64,000 nucleotides of DNA from Flavobacteriales bacterium (GTDB lineage Bacteria > Bacteroidota > Bacteroidia > Flavobacteriales > JASBRU01), in the NCBI GenBank assembly GCA_030149285.1, contig JASBRU010000008.1:62001-126000 (forward strand), given 5' to 3'. Positions 7,978-16,265 of this stretch are shown here, piece by piece (position 1 is the first letter of the stretch; each line of letters opens with the position of its first letter). The notes under the pieces were generated by a model that saw only the letters and a list, made by a program, of their open reading frames with translations, did not search any database and had not been told where the DNA came from. The position numbers and the translations under genes were made by a program.

Positions 7978-9197
7978 TGAATTTTCCTTTTTACATAGCT
8001 CGTAGGTATCTGTTCTCTAAAAAAGGGAGCAATGCTGTAAACATTATTACCTGGGTATCGGTAATTGGTGTGGCAGTAGGGGCTATGGGATTGGTAATTG
8101 TGCTTTCTGTTTTTAACGGTTTTCAGGGTTTAATACAATCGTTATACAATTCTTTTGATCCGGACTTAAAAGTGTTACCCATAGAGGGGAAATACTTTGA
8201 GCCAACCGATGATCAATTACAAAAAGCCTATCGTATAGAAGCTATAGAAGTGGCATCAGAAGTATTGGAAGAAAAGGCTTTGCTACGGTATAAAGACCAA
8301 GAGTATATTGCTACCATTAAAGGGGTAGATGATGCCTTTAATAGAGTGTCTAACATAGACTCTATGCTGTTAGGCGGAATGAGTATATGGGATACAGAAT
8401 ACCCCAATAGAAATGCAATGATTGGGCAAGGGGTATCTTATTACCTCTCTTTAGGTATTGATGATATGTTTAATCCCGTAAACGTATATGTTCCTAAAGG
8501 CGACTTAGACAATACATTTGATGTTCAGAATGCCTTTACCAATAAGCAATTGTATTCTGTAGGAGTGTTTTCTATTCAGGCAGATTATGATGAGAAATAT
8601 GTAATTACCACCCTAGACTTTGCCAAAGACTTATTGAGCCTAGATGGTGAAATTTCTGCGATAGAAATAAAGTTGGTAGAGGGGGCAAATGCCAAAAAAG
8701 TACAAGATGAACTACAACAAATATTTGGTGATAATTTTGAGGTACTCAATCGTTATCAACAACATGCTGTACTGTATAAAGTAATGAATGTAGAGAACCG
8801 AATGATTTATTTCATTTTTACGCTCATCCTACTCATTGCTACCTTTAGTATTGTAGGTTCCTTAACTATGCTGATACTGGATAAGAAAAACGACATTAAA
8901 ACCCTTTGGAATGTGGGTTTATCCATTAAAGAAATTAAAAGAGTGTTTTTAACTGAAGGTCTACTTATTACTTTTTTTGGAGCCTTTATAGGTATAGGCT
9001 TAGGGGTATTAATAGGCTGGCTACAACAAACCTTTGGTTTTGTAAAGCTGGGTTCGGGTGGTAATTATGTGGTAAATGCTTACCCTGTAGAGGTACATGC
9101 CTTAGATGCTCTATTGGTATTAACCACAGTAGTAGTGTTGGGTTATTTAGCTTCTAAAATTACGGTAATGCGCTTATCAGATAGCGCAATAGACTAG
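7977..9197 (+). CDS. LolC/LolE-like ABC permease (FtsX family)
   Basis: 406 residues with a GTG start that overlaps the rbfA stop by one base. There is one N-terminal transmembrane helix in NIITWVSVIGVAVGAMGLVI, a large periplasmic MacB_PCD-like domain (about 45-265) and three C-terminal helices. The last region carries the FtsX pattern DIKTLWNVGLSIKEIKRVFL. In LolCDE this architecture extracts lipoproteins from the inner membrane for delivery to the outer membrane. The cognate ATPase is not adjacent. A lipoprotein-releasing role is therefore the best guess. Confidence 0.85.
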   Translation: MNFPFYIARRYLFSKKGSNAVNIITWVSVIGVAVGAMGLVIVLSVFNGFQGLIQSLYNSFDPDLKVLPIEGKYFEPTDDQLQKAYRIEAIEVASEVLEEKALLRYKDQEYIATIKGVDDAFNRVSNIDSMLLGGMSIWDTEYPNRNAMIGQGVSYYLSLGIDDMFNPVNVYVPKGDLDNTFDVQNAFTNKQLYSVGVFSIQADYDEKYVITTLDFAKDLLSLDGEISAIEIKLVEGANAKKVQDELQQIFGDNFEVLNRYQQHAVLYKVMNVENRMIYFIFTLILLIATFSIVGSLTMLILDKKNDIKTLWNVGLSIKEIKRVFLTEGLLITFFGAFIGIGLGVLIGWLQQTFGFVKLGSGGNYVVNAYPVEVHALDALLVLTTVVVLGYLASKITVMRLSDSAID

Positions 9198-9198
9198 T

Positions 9199-10191
9199 TT
9201 AAGCAAACTGGTGTTCGCCAAAAGCTTCTTCTACCTCTGCTAAAATTTCGTGTACTTCTGCTTGTGTATCTGCTGTAACTAGTCGCATTCTATAGTCTTT
9301 AAAATGCGGAATACCCTTAAAGTAATTGGTGTAATGTCTGCGGGTTTCTACAATACCCAAAATAGGCCCTTTCCATTTTACCGACATATCTATGTGGCGC
9401 TTGCACACTTCAATACGCTCTGCCATGGTAGGTGGGTCAATATTTTTGCCGGTAGCTAGGTAATGTTTTATCTCTCTAAAAATCCAAGGGTAACCAATAG
9501 CAGCTCGCCCAATCATCACGCCATCTACGCCATATCTGTTGCCCATTATTTTGGCTTTTTCCGGTGTATCAATATCACCATTGCCAAACACAGGTATGTT
9601 CATACGAGGGTTGTTTTTTACCTCGCCAATTAAGCTCCAATCGGCCTCGCCCTTATACATTTGTTTACGGGTACGCCCGTGTATAGATATGGCTTTAATA
9701 CCAACATCTTGTAGACGTTCTGCTACTTCAACAATGTATTTGCTGTTTTCATCCCAACCTAAACGTGTTTTTACGGTTACGGGCAGGTTAGTGCTTTTTA
9801 CAATCTCTGCGGTCATAGATACCATCTTGGGAATATCTTGCAATATACCGGCCCCAGCCCCTTTACAAGCTACCTTTTTTACAGGGCAACCGTAGTTGAT
9901 ATCAATAATATCGGGGTTGGTTTGTGTGGTAATTTCTGTAGCCTGCTTCATAGACTCTATATCGTAGCCAAAAATCTGTATTCCAACAGGTCTTTCGTAT
10001 TCATAGATGTCTAGCTTCTGCACACTTTTTACAGCATCGCGTATCAATCCTTCAGATGAGATGAACTCAGTGTACATCAAATCAGCGCCTTGCTCTTTAC
10101 AAAGGGCACGAAAAGGCGGATCGCTTACATCCTCCATGGGAGCAAGTAACAAAGGGAAGTCGCCGAGTTCAATATTTCCTATCTTTACCAC
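9199..10191 (-). CDS. dusB: tRNA-dihydrouridine synthase B
   Basis: 330 residues from GTG 10191, giving an N-terminus MVKIGNIELGD in which GTG is read as Met. An in-frame TTG at 10218 lies upstream of the promoter box at 10207-10214 and is rejected. The protein is a FMN TIM-barrel: LLLAPMEDVSDPPFR, then DINYGCPVKKVACKGAGAG with the catalytic cysteine, then VTVKTRLGWDE and VFGNGDIDTPEKA for phosphate binding. It reduces uridines in the tRNA D-loop to dihydrouridine. It ends 2 bp from the convergent permease gene and diverges from the CPBP protease gene. Confidence 0.95.
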   Translation of the reverse strand: MVKIGNIELGDFPLLLAPMEDVSDPPFRALCKEQGADLMYTEFISSEGLIRDAVKSVQKLDIYEYERPVGIQIFGYDIESMKQATEITTQTNPDIIDINYGCPVKKVACKGAGAGILQDIPKMVSMTAEIVKSTNLPVTVKTRLGWDENSKYIVEVAERLQDVGIKAISIHGRTRKQMYKGEADWSLIGEVKNNPRMNIPVFGNGDIDTPEKAKIMGNRYGVDGVMIGRAAIGYPWIFREIKHYLATGKNIDPPTMAERIEVCKRHIDMSVKWKGPILGIVETRRHYTNYFKGIPHFKDYRMRLVTADTQAEVHEILAEVEEAFGEHQFA

Positions 10192-10206
10192 CGCAAAAAT
10201 TTTATG

Positions 10207-10214
10207 CAAAAATA
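10207..10214 (-). promoter_or_regulatory. -7 promoter box for dusB
   Basis: TATTTTTG on the minus strand, leaving a 15-nt leader to the GTG at 10191. It fixes the start choice for dusB. Confidence 0.5.
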
Positions 10215-10229
10215 CCAAAAAATACCCTG

Positions 10230-11135
10230 ATGCAATTTTTTAAAGGAATTTGGAAAGGTAAACCTTACTGGCAGCAGTTATTGTATACACTTTTAGTGAT
10301 GATTGGTATGTCTTCTGTGCTAGGCTCTATAGCCTTTTTGATTCTAGAAGTTACTGCATTTCCCGGGATTATTAAAAACCCCAGTATTTTGAATGATGCA
10401 GCTTTAACGCCTGAGGTTGTTAAAGGATTAAAACTTGTTTTGTTGCTTACTACTCTAGGATTCTTCCTTTTTCCTGCATTAATGATGTCATATTTTATTG
10501 GTGGGGATACAAATAAGTACTTAGGGCTACATAAACGACCAAAGTTGTTGCTATTGCTAGTTATTGTTCCTCTAATATTTATTGCAGACCCTTTTCTTAC
10601 CTATTTAAGTGAAATAAATAGTCTTTTACCAATACCGGAAGGCTCTTACTTTGATGTAAAACATACTGACGCACAAGATTCTTATAGAATGTTTTTAGGA
10701 ATGGACTCTATATACGACCTATTAATGGGATTGGTATTGATGGCTGTTCTGCCTGCATTAGGGGAGGAGCTCTTGTTTAGGGGAGTAATCCAAAAGATTT
10801 TTAAAGGCTGGACTAAAAATACTCATGCCGCTGTATGGATTACAAGCTTTTTGTTTGCTGCAATGCATTTGCAAATATTCTTTATCCTACCTATGATTTT
10901 ATTAGGCGCTTTATTGGGGTATTTAAAAGAATGGACCGGGAGTTTATGGTATCCTGTTATTGTTCATTTTATTAATAATGCTTCTGTAGTTGTGGTTACT
11001 TATTACATTGATGCTCCTGAGGGGCAGGAATATAATAGTATGTTAGCACCTGTTGTTAGTGTAGTTGCTACCACTAGCTTACTTTTTGTAATATGGAAGC
11101 TAGGTAAAAAAGCATCTCATTCTTTATCTGCCTAA
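10230..11135 (+). CDS. CPBP family intramembrane glutamic protease
   Basis: 301 residues with about seven to eight transmembrane segments. The C-terminal half holds the CAAX-protease/bacteriocin-processing (CPBP, Abi) motifs: EELLFRGVIQ with the catalytic glutamate pair, FAAMHLQ with a histidine, and HFINNAS. These enzymes are Rce1-like intramembrane proteases; in bacteria many are linked to peptide maturation or immunity, but the substrate here is unknown. The gene is divergent from dusB, with 38 bp between start codons. It ends 2 bp from the convergent ExbD gene, so transcription from the two sides must meet here. Confidence 0.85.
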   Translation: MQFFKGIWKGKPYWQQLLYTLLVMIGMSSVLGSIAFLILEVTAFPGIIKNPSILNDAALTPEVVKGLKLVLLLTTLGFFLFPALMMSYFIGGDTNKYLGLHKRPKLLLLLVIVPLIFIADPFLTYLSEINSLLPIPEGSYFDVKHTDAQDSYRMFLGMDSIYDLLMGLVLMAVLPALGEELLFRGVIQKIFKGWTKNTHAAVWITSFLFAAMHLQIFFILPMILLGALLGYLKEWTGSLWYPVIVHFINNASVVVVTYYIDAPEGQEYNSMLAPVVSVVATTSLLFVIWKLGKKASHSLSA

Positions 11136-11137
11136 AT

Positions 11138-11683
11138 CTATAGATCCGCTTCGGATATGATTAACGGGTATGCTTTTTTAATATCCATTTGTTGGCTGTA
11201 GTTGAGCTTCTCAAAATCATCGCCATAGCGCTTTTGCGAGAGCTTGTCTCTTAATTCATTATATCCGGCTGTAACTTCGTTTTGCACTTCTACAAACGCT
11301 GCATAAGAACTGTTTCTATCACTTTGTATAGATACAATAGCTTTACGTGGATTATCTGAAGAAGTGTTTAGTTGCTCACCTATGCAATACTCACAGCTAC
11401 CATCGCCATTGTTATCAATAAAGTTTTTAGTTAGGTCTCTCAATTCTGCTATGGGAATGACTTCATCATTTACAAATAGCTCATCATTTAAGTTTATCTG
11501 AACTCTTAGTATGTTGCGTTCTAGAACTATAGGGGGTGTAGGTTCATCGGTTATTGGGGGTAGCTCTCTTTTAATTGCCATATCTGCCTCTAAGGTTGTG
11601 GTTACTAAAAAAAAGATGAGTAGTAAAAAGGCAATGTCTGCCATAGAACCTGCATTTATTGTTTGGGACTCTCGTTTAGCCAT
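11138..11683 (-). CDS. ExbD/TolR-like protein, paralogue 1
   Basis: 181 residues. The N-terminal cytoplasmic tail and single transmembrane helix AGSMADIAFLLLIFFLVTTT carry the ion-coupling aspartate of ExbD/TolR proteins, followed by a periplasmic domain. It is closely similar along its length to the ExbD at 12276-12836, including an insert with a CxxC pair (CEYC) after NNGDGS, so the two are tandem duplicates. Unlike its relatives it lies beyond the hairpin terminator at 11737, so its transcription may depend on read-through or its own promoter. It should work with the ExbB channel at 13311 to energise an outer-membrane process. Confidence 0.88.
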   Translation of the reverse strand: MAKRESQTINAGSMADIAFLLLIFFLVTTTLEADMAIKRELPPITDEPTPPIVLERNILRVQINLNDELFVNDEVIPIAELRDLTKNFIDNNGDGSCEYCIGEQLNTSSDNPRKAIVSIQSDRNSSYAAFVEVQNEVTAGYNELRDKLSQKRYGDDFEKLNYSQQMDIKKAYPLIISEADL

Positions 11684-11736
11684 AGCAAAGTATTTTAGGG
11701 GTTTGTATTGCTATTACTCACAAGTAGTATGCCACA

Positions 11737-11766
11737 AAAAAAGGAGCGCTATTGCGCTCCTTTATA
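11737..11766 (-). terminator. Bidirectional hairpin terminator inside the ExbD cluster
   Basis: AAAGGAGCGC and GCGCTCCTTT form a perfect 10-bp stem around TATT, followed on the minus strand by seven T. It follows the ExbD gene ending at 11790. Confidence 0.8.
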
Positions 11767-11789
11767 TCAAGTGTTATAGATGTGTTCGC

Positions 11790-12266
11790 TTAGTAACGAA
11801 CTTCTTCTTTTAATGTAGAGTAGTTAAGCTTATAAGCTTGGGCATCTCTTAGTTCCTGTTTAATATCAGTAATTAAACCCATTTTAGCTTCTCCATCTCC
11901 TTTTATAGACATGGTAAGTTGCTTGCGTTCAGTTTCTTCCGGAATAGCATCACGTACTTTAGCTACGTATTCTGCAATTTCATCAACATTTGCAAAAGCA
12001 TCGTCTAATTGTATACGTGCTTCAGTACCCATTGTTGCAGTATACTGCTCTAATGGTTTTCCAACATATATATATCCTACCAAGTCTTTACGTTCAATTT
12101 TAGTTACCTCACTCGCTTTAGGTAACTGCACTTTTACTAGTAAATCTGTTTCTTTCATTACGGTGGTAACCATAAAGAAGAAAAGTAGCATAAATACAAT
12201 ATCAGGTAATGATGCGGTTGATATGCCCGGTGAATCTCCTGATTTTTTCTTTTTAAACTTTGACAT
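11790..12266 (-). CDS. ExbD/TolR-like protein, paralogue 2
   Basis: 158 residues and the most divergent of the three ExbD proteins here. The basic N-terminus MSKFKKKK precedes the helix SLPDIVFMLLFFFMVTTVM with the conserved aspartate. The periplasmic domain includes KVRDAIPEE and KGDGEAKMGLITDIKQELRDA, typical of Bacteroidota ExbD proteins beside gliding/TonB ExbB. It lacks the CxxC insert. A strong AGGAGG sits upstream of the ATG, rare in this group. It lies 9 bp after the upstream ExbD gene and is followed by the hairpin at 11737. Confidence 0.88.
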   Translation of the reverse strand: MSKFKKKKSGDSPGISTASLPDIVFMLLFFFMVTTVMKETDLLVKVQLPKASEVTKIERKDLVGYIYVGKPLEQYTATMGTEARIQLDDAFANVDEIAEYVAKVRDAIPEETERKQLTMSIKGDGEAKMGLITDIKQELRDAQAYKLNYSTLKEEVRY

Positions 12267-12275
12267 GTTAACCTC

Positions 12276-12836
12276 CTATATATCTACTGGTTCAGCTTCA
12301 GAAATATTTAAAGGAAATAAACCTCTAATTTCTTTCTGTCTATCTTTTGGTAGATTTTCATAGTCTCTACCATATTTGCGCTGTGCCAATTCGTTTCTTA
12401 ATTCATTGTAAGCAGCAGTTAGTTCATTTTGTACTGCAATAAACATTCCAAGAGATGTCCCGCGGTCGTTTTGTAAAGAAACAATCGCTTTTGTTGGGTT
12501 ATCTGATGATGAACTGCTTCTTGCTCCGGTACAATAATCACATGTACCATCGCCATTGTTATTAATAAAGCGTTTTGCTTTTTCTCTAATCTGAGAGATA
12601 GTAGCAAACTCGTCTTCTACTAATAATTGGTCATCCTTATTAATCAATACCGTAAAAATATTACGCTGATTAATAGGAGGTGGTGGATCTACAATGTCCT
12701 CTTGTTTAGGAGGAAGCTTACGCTGGATACCGAAGTCGGTTTCTAATGTTGTTGTTACCAAAAAGAATATCAACAACAAGAAAGCGATATCGGCCATAGA
12801 GCCTGCGTTTATTTCCGGTATACCTCTTCTTGCCAT
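12276..12836 (-). CDS. ExbD/TolR-like protein, paralogue 3
   Basis: 186 residues. It has the same plan as the protein at 11138: the membrane helix AGSMADIAFLLLIFFLVTTT, then a proline-rich segment (VDPPPPINQRN) and a periplasmic domain with an unusual insert NNGDGTCDYCTGARSSSSDN. The CxxC pair could form a disulfide in the periplasm. It sits 9 bp downstream of the 145-residue membrane protein and 9 bp upstream of ExbD paralogue 2, within the operon that starts with exbB at 14153. Confidence 0.88.
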   Translation of the reverse strand: MARRGIPEINAGSMADIAFLLLIFFLVTTTLETDFGIQRKLPPKQEDIVDPPPPINQRNIFTVLINKDDQLLVEDEFATISQIREKAKRFINNNGDGTCDYCTGARSSSSSDNPTKAIVSLQNDRGTSLGMFIAVQNELTAAYNELRNELAQRKYGRDYENLPKDRQKEIRGLFPLNISEAEPVDI

Positions 12837-12845
12837 AATTAATTA

Positions 12846-13283
12846 TTATTTAATTGCTTTAGCAAACGATGAGAATATTACTGCAATCCATGCACCAACA
12901 AATAAAATGTAAAAGGCAATTAAGCCCATGTCTACCATTTTACCGGTTCCGCCGGATACACCAAGTTTTGTCATTTTTTGTGTTACCTCGCTAGAGCCCA
13001 AAGCATAACTTAAGCCCATAACTACTGCAATACCAACAATGCCTATTAAAGCATTTTTTGCAGCCTTTGGATTGCTAAATAAACCACCAATACCAAATAC
13101 TAGAGCTAGTACCGCACACAGAATAAGAGATACATAAGCCAAAATCATAACCGGGTTTACCAAGTTTGGATTTGCCTTAATATTATCTTCTCCCTGTGAA
13201 AGTAATACTATCCACAATACACCAGCTAGTACCATAAACAGGGCGGTAACTATTTTTACAACATTTAAAATCGTTTTATTCAT
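12846..13283 (-). CDS. Four-helix membrane protein of the ExbB/ExbD operon
   Basis: 145 residues with about four hydrophobic segments (near 10-30, 45-68, 75-95 and 118-140) and short loops. No enzymatic motif was seen. Its position between the ExbB channel (27 bp upstream) and ExbD paralogue 3 (9 bp downstream) is the only functional clue, and suggests an accessory subunit of the proton-driven motor. I do not recognise a named family. Confidence 0.7.
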   Translation of the reverse strand: MNKTILNVVKIVTALFMVLAGVLWIVLLSQGEDNIKANPNLVNPVMILAYVSLILCAVLALVFGIGGLFSNPKAAKNALIGIVGIAVVMGLSYALGSSEVTQKMTKLGVSGGTGKMVDMGLIAFYILFVGAWIAVIFSSFAKAIK

Positions 13284-13310
13284 AACCGATTATGTTTTTG
13301 TGGTTAGTAA

Positions 13311-14153
13311 TTACTTAGAGTGCTTGTATAATAAGTCAATTAAAGAGATAGATGCATCTTCCATTGAGTTTACTATACTGTCTACTTTTGCTACAATTAC
13401 ATTGTAAAAAATTTGTAAGATAATTGCTACAATCAAACCAAATACTGTTGTTAATAAGGCTACTTTAATACCGGCAGCAACTAACTGAGCAGAAATGGTA
13501 CCTGCAGTTTCGATAGAGTCGAATGCCTGAATCATACCAATTACCGTACCCATGAAACCAAGCATCGGTGCAAGAGCAATAAATAATGAAATCCAAGAAA
13601 TACCTTTTTCTAAAAGACCCATTTGTACACTACCATATGATACGATAGATTTTTCTACGATTTCAATACCTTCTTCAGAACGGTCTAAACCTTGGTAGAA
13701 AATACTTGCTACAGGACCTCTTGTGTTACGGCATACTTCTTTTGCTTCTTCAACACCGCCATTAGCCAATGCATCTTCTACATTGCTCAATAGCTTGTCT
13801 GTGTTTGTAGTAGCCATAAATAAGTAGATGATACGCTCAATAGAGATCGCTAGACCTAAAATTAAACATAACAATACAATACCCATAAATCCGGGGCCAC
13901 CCTCAATAAACTTAGTTTTGATTGTTTGGTGAAAAGATGCTTCTTCTTTTGGAGCTTCTTCTTCTACTACTGTAGTTTCTTCTTCAGCAGGTTCATCTTC
14001 TACTACTTCAGCAGCAGCTGCAGTAGAATCTACTTCATTTGAGTCAGCAACGGCTTCAGTTGTTTCAGCTGTAGCATCATCTTGTGCAAAGGCATTTGTT
14101 GAACCAAAGGTTAACATACCTGCAACGGCTAAAAGAGCGAGTACTTTTTTCAT
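13311..14153 (-). CDS. exbB: MotA/TolQ/ExbB proton channel protein
   Basis: 280 residues. A signal-peptide-like N-terminus (cleavage near NAFAQ) is followed by an acidic Ala/Glu/Thr-rich periplasmic linker (about 25-75), then a MotA/TolQ/ExbB channel domain. That domain has one helix around GIVLLCLILGLAISIERII and two more after GISWISLFIALAPMLGFMGTVIGM; the last motif is the family hallmark. ExbB uses proton flow to drive ExbD and TonB, or in this phylum some gliding/secretion machines. It is the first gene of an operon with a small membrane protein and two ExbD genes. A -7 box lies 48 bases upstream. Confidence 0.92.
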   Translation of the reverse strand: MKKVLALLAVAGMLTFGSTNAFAQDDATAETTEAVADSNEVDSTAAAAEVVEDEPAEEETTVVEEEAPKEEASFHQTIKTKFIEGGPGFMGIVLLCLILGLAISIERIIYLFMATTNTDKLLSNVEDALANGGVEEAKEVCRNTRGPVASIFYQGLDRSEEGIEIVEKSIVSYGSVQMGLLEKGISWISLFIALAPMLGFMGTVIGMIQAFDSIETAGTISAQLVAAGIKVALLTTVFGLIVAIILQIFYNVIVAKVDSIVNSMEDASISLIDLLYKHSK

Positions 14154-14201
14154 TGTTTTAAATTATTAGTTCTAGTTTACTTTATACTTATTTAGAGATT
14201 A

Positions 14202-14209
14202 CAAAAATA
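14202..14209 (-). promoter_or_regulatory. -7 promoter box for the exbB operon
   Basis: TATTTTTG on the minus strand, 48 bases before the exbB ATG. It lies between the gene and tRNA-Ser. Confidence 0.45.
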
Positions 14210-14223
14210 AAAAAATTACAATG

Positions 14224-14310
14224 CGGAGAGGAAGGGATTCGAACCCCCGAAACAGTCTCCCGTTTACACGCTTTCCAAGCGTGCGCCTTCAGCCACTCGG
14301 CCACCTCTCC
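14224..14310 (-). tRNA. tRNA-Ser (GGA anticodon)
   Basis: 87-nt class II tRNA on the minus strand. The acceptor is GGAGAGG/CCTCTCC with discriminator G; the D-arm is TGGCCGAGTGGCTGAAGG. The anticodon arm is CACGCTTGGAAAGCGTG with GGA, and there is a long variable arm (GGGAGACTGTTTC) before the T-arm GGGTTCGAATCCC. No CCA is encoded. Confidence 0.95.
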
Positions 14311-14387
14311 TGTTTCAGTCGGTCAAAGGCCATACAGCCCCCGCAATTTGTGGTGGCAAATAACGAAAAAATAATCAGAACATAAAA

Positions 14388-15425
14388 TTAAATAAATGTT
14401 AATTCGCCTCGTAAACCCCTTTCAAACTGCACTTTAAATTCATCGTGTGTTAAGTTTTTAGGGATGAGGTGCATTAATTTTGTTATTGCCGCCTCAAAGG
14501 TCATATCTCCTGCACTAATCATGCCAATATTTTCTAGCTGGGTGCTGGCTTCGTAGTTTCCTTGCTTTACACCGCCTCCTTGGCACTGTGTATTGTTTAT
14601 CAGGTGTTTACCTTCGTCTATAGCCTTTTTAAGGCTCTCTATAAACCAAGCATCCATCGGAGCGTTTCCAGATCCGAAGGTCTCTACAATTACTCCTTTT
14701 ATATTATTTAGGTGTAAAATACCATCTACTATTTCTTTGGTAATGCCCGGAAAAAGTTTTAAAACAGCTACTTCTGAGCTCATTTTTGGATGAATAATCA
14801 ATCCATTTTCTTCCGGAACAGGTCTTATTGCCGCAGAATTGTACTTAATGTGCACACCGGCTTCTGCCAAAGCAGGGTAATTTGCAGACTGAAATGCCTC
14901 AAATTGCTCTGAACTGAATTTATGGGTTCTGTTTCCTCTGTACAGTTTATACTCAAAATACACACACACTTCGGGTACAATTGCTTTGCCTCTTTCGGTT
15001 TTGGCAACGGCTATTTCTATGGTGGTAATTAAGTTTTCTTTGGCATCTGTTCGGTTTACTCCTATAGGTAATTGTGAGCCTGTAAGTATTACGGGTTTAG
15101 ATAAGTTTTCTAACATAAAGCTCAGGGCAGATGCTGTGTATGCCATTGTATCTGAACCATGTAAAATCACAAAACCATCGTATTGCTCATAGTTCTTCTG
15201 GATTAATAGTGCCAATTGCTCCCACAAAGCTGGGCTCATGTTAGAGGAGTCTATCGGCTCACCAAAAGAGTAAATGTCTATTTTGCATTCAAATTCTTTG
15301 AGTTCCGGTATACGAGAAAGTAGGTTCTCAAAATTAAAGGGGCGTAATGCACCAGTCTTTGGGTCTCTTACCATTCCTATGGTACCACCTGTGTAGATGA
15401 GCAGTATATTAGAGCCTTTACCCAT
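14388..15425 (-). CDS. ansA: Type I L-asparaginase
   Basis: 345 residues, cytoplasmic type I asparaginase. The nucleophile threonine is in YTGGTIGM (residues 11-18). The second catalytic triad segment is ILHGSDTMAYTASAL (about 87-101), followed by VILTGSQLPIG. The enzyme hydrolyses L-asparagine to aspartate and ammonia. Its ATG overlaps the end of tatD by 8 bp, so the two are cotranscribed. There is no signal peptide, consistent with the low-affinity type I group. Confidence 0.93.
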   Translation of the reverse strand: MGKGSNILLIYTGGTIGMVRDPKTGALRPFNFENLLSRIPELKEFECKIDIYSFGEPIDSSNMSPALWEQLALLIQKNYEQYDGFVILHGSDTMAYTASALSFMLENLSKPVILTGSQLPIGVNRTDAKENLITTIEIAVAKTERGKAIVPEVCVYFEYKLYRGNRTHKFSSEQFEAFQSANYPALAEAGVHIKYNSAAIRPVPEENGLIIHPKMSSEVAVLKLFPGITKEIVDGILHLNNIKGVIVETFGSGNAPMDAWFIESLKKAIDEGKHLINNTQCQGGGVKQGNYEASTQLENIGMISAGDMTFEAAITKLMHLIPKNLTHDEFKVQFERGLRGELTFI

Positions 15426-16188
15426 TTATATTGAATACTTTTAATGCGTTAGCGGTGGTAATTTCCGCAATTTTTTCGATTGGACAATTGTGTATTTCGG
15501 CAATTTTTTGAGCTACCAGTGTTATATAGCTACTCTCATTGCGTTTACCACGGTGTGGTGTAGGCGCTAAGTAGGGCGAATCTGTTTCTAGCACCAAGTG
15601 TTTTAAATCTATCTCTGCTACAACCTTATCTAAGCCCGAATTTTTAAAGGTAACCACACCACCTATGCCTAGTAGCATATTGTAGCCAATGGCTCTGTGG
15701 GCTTGCTCTACAGTTCCGGTAAAACAGTGGAAGATACCGTATAAATCATCTCCTTTTTCTTCTTCCAGTATTTCAAAAATCTCATCAAAGCTTTCTCTGC
15801 AATGGATGATGATAGGTACTTTGTGTTTTTTGGCTAATTGTATTTGTCGTCTAAAAGCATCTTGTTGCTGGGTAAAAAAAGTTTTATCCCAATATAAATC
15901 AATACCTATTTCGCCAACCGCCACAAAAGGACGTTTTGCCCATTCTGCTTCTACTCTTGCTAATTCCTCCTCATAGTTCTCATTTACCGAGCATGGGTGT
16001 AAGCCCATCATAGGGTAACAAATATCGGGGTAATCCTTCTCTAGCTGAAGCATGCCCTCAATAGAAGTGCTATCTATATTGGGTAAAAAAGCTTTACTTA
16101 TGCCTGCATCTAGCATGCGTTGTAGCATGGCGTGGCGGTCATCATCAAACTGCTCGGAGTATAAGTGTGTATGGGTATCTATAAACAT
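15418..16188 (-). CDS. tatD: TatD family metal-dependent hydrolase
   Basis: 256 residues from ATG 16188; an upstream in-frame TTG at 16197 overlaps the promoter box and is rejected. It is a TIM-barrel amidohydrolase: FIDTHTHLY supplies the first two histidines, VGEIGIDLYW the glutamate, IIHCRES and GIFHCFTGT the further histidines, and LETDSPYLAP the final aspartate. TatD proteins are 3'-5' DNases used in repair and DNA quality control. It leads a two-gene operon with ansA (8-bp overlap). Confidence 0.93.
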   Translation of the reverse strand: MFIDTHTHLYSEQFDDDRHAMLQRMLDAGISKAFLPNIDSTSIEGMLQLEKDYPDICYPMMGLHPCSVNENYEEELARVEAEWAKRPFVAVGEIGIDLYWDKTFFTQQQDAFRRQIQLAKKHKVPIIIHCRESFDEIFEILEEEKGDDLYGIFHCFTGTVEQAHRAIGYNMLLGIGGVVTFKNSGLDKVVAEIDLKHLVLETDSPYLAPTPHRGKRNESSYITLVAQKIAEIHNCPIEKIAEITTANALKVFNING

Positions 16189-16194
16189 TGCTGG

Positions 16195-16202
16195 CAAAGG
16201 TA
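16195..16202 (-). promoter_or_regulatory. -7 promoter box for tatD-ansA
   Basis: TACCTTTG on the minus strand ending 6 bases before ATG 16188. The transcript is probably leaderless, and the promoter's upstream part overlaps the terminator at 16217-16250. Confidence 0.5.
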
Positions 16203-16216
16203 ATTTTTAAAGGGCT

Positions 16217-16250
16217 AACAAAAAAGCCCGCTAATTAGCGGGCTTTTTAC
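16217..16250. terminator. Perfect palindromic bidirectional terminator
   Basis: A 28-bp perfect palindrome at 16221-16248: half AAAAAGCCCGCTAA, then its complement, with A and T runs on both sides. It terminates the minus-strand gene that stops at 16266. The same GCCCGC stem occurs at 17890 and 53138. Confidence 0.85.
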
Positions 16251-16265
16251 TTTTATAAAGCTATT

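Noticed and set aside
10192-10218. TTG-started extension of dusB
   Set aside because: The promoter -7 box lies downstream of that start, so it cannot be transcribed from this promoter.
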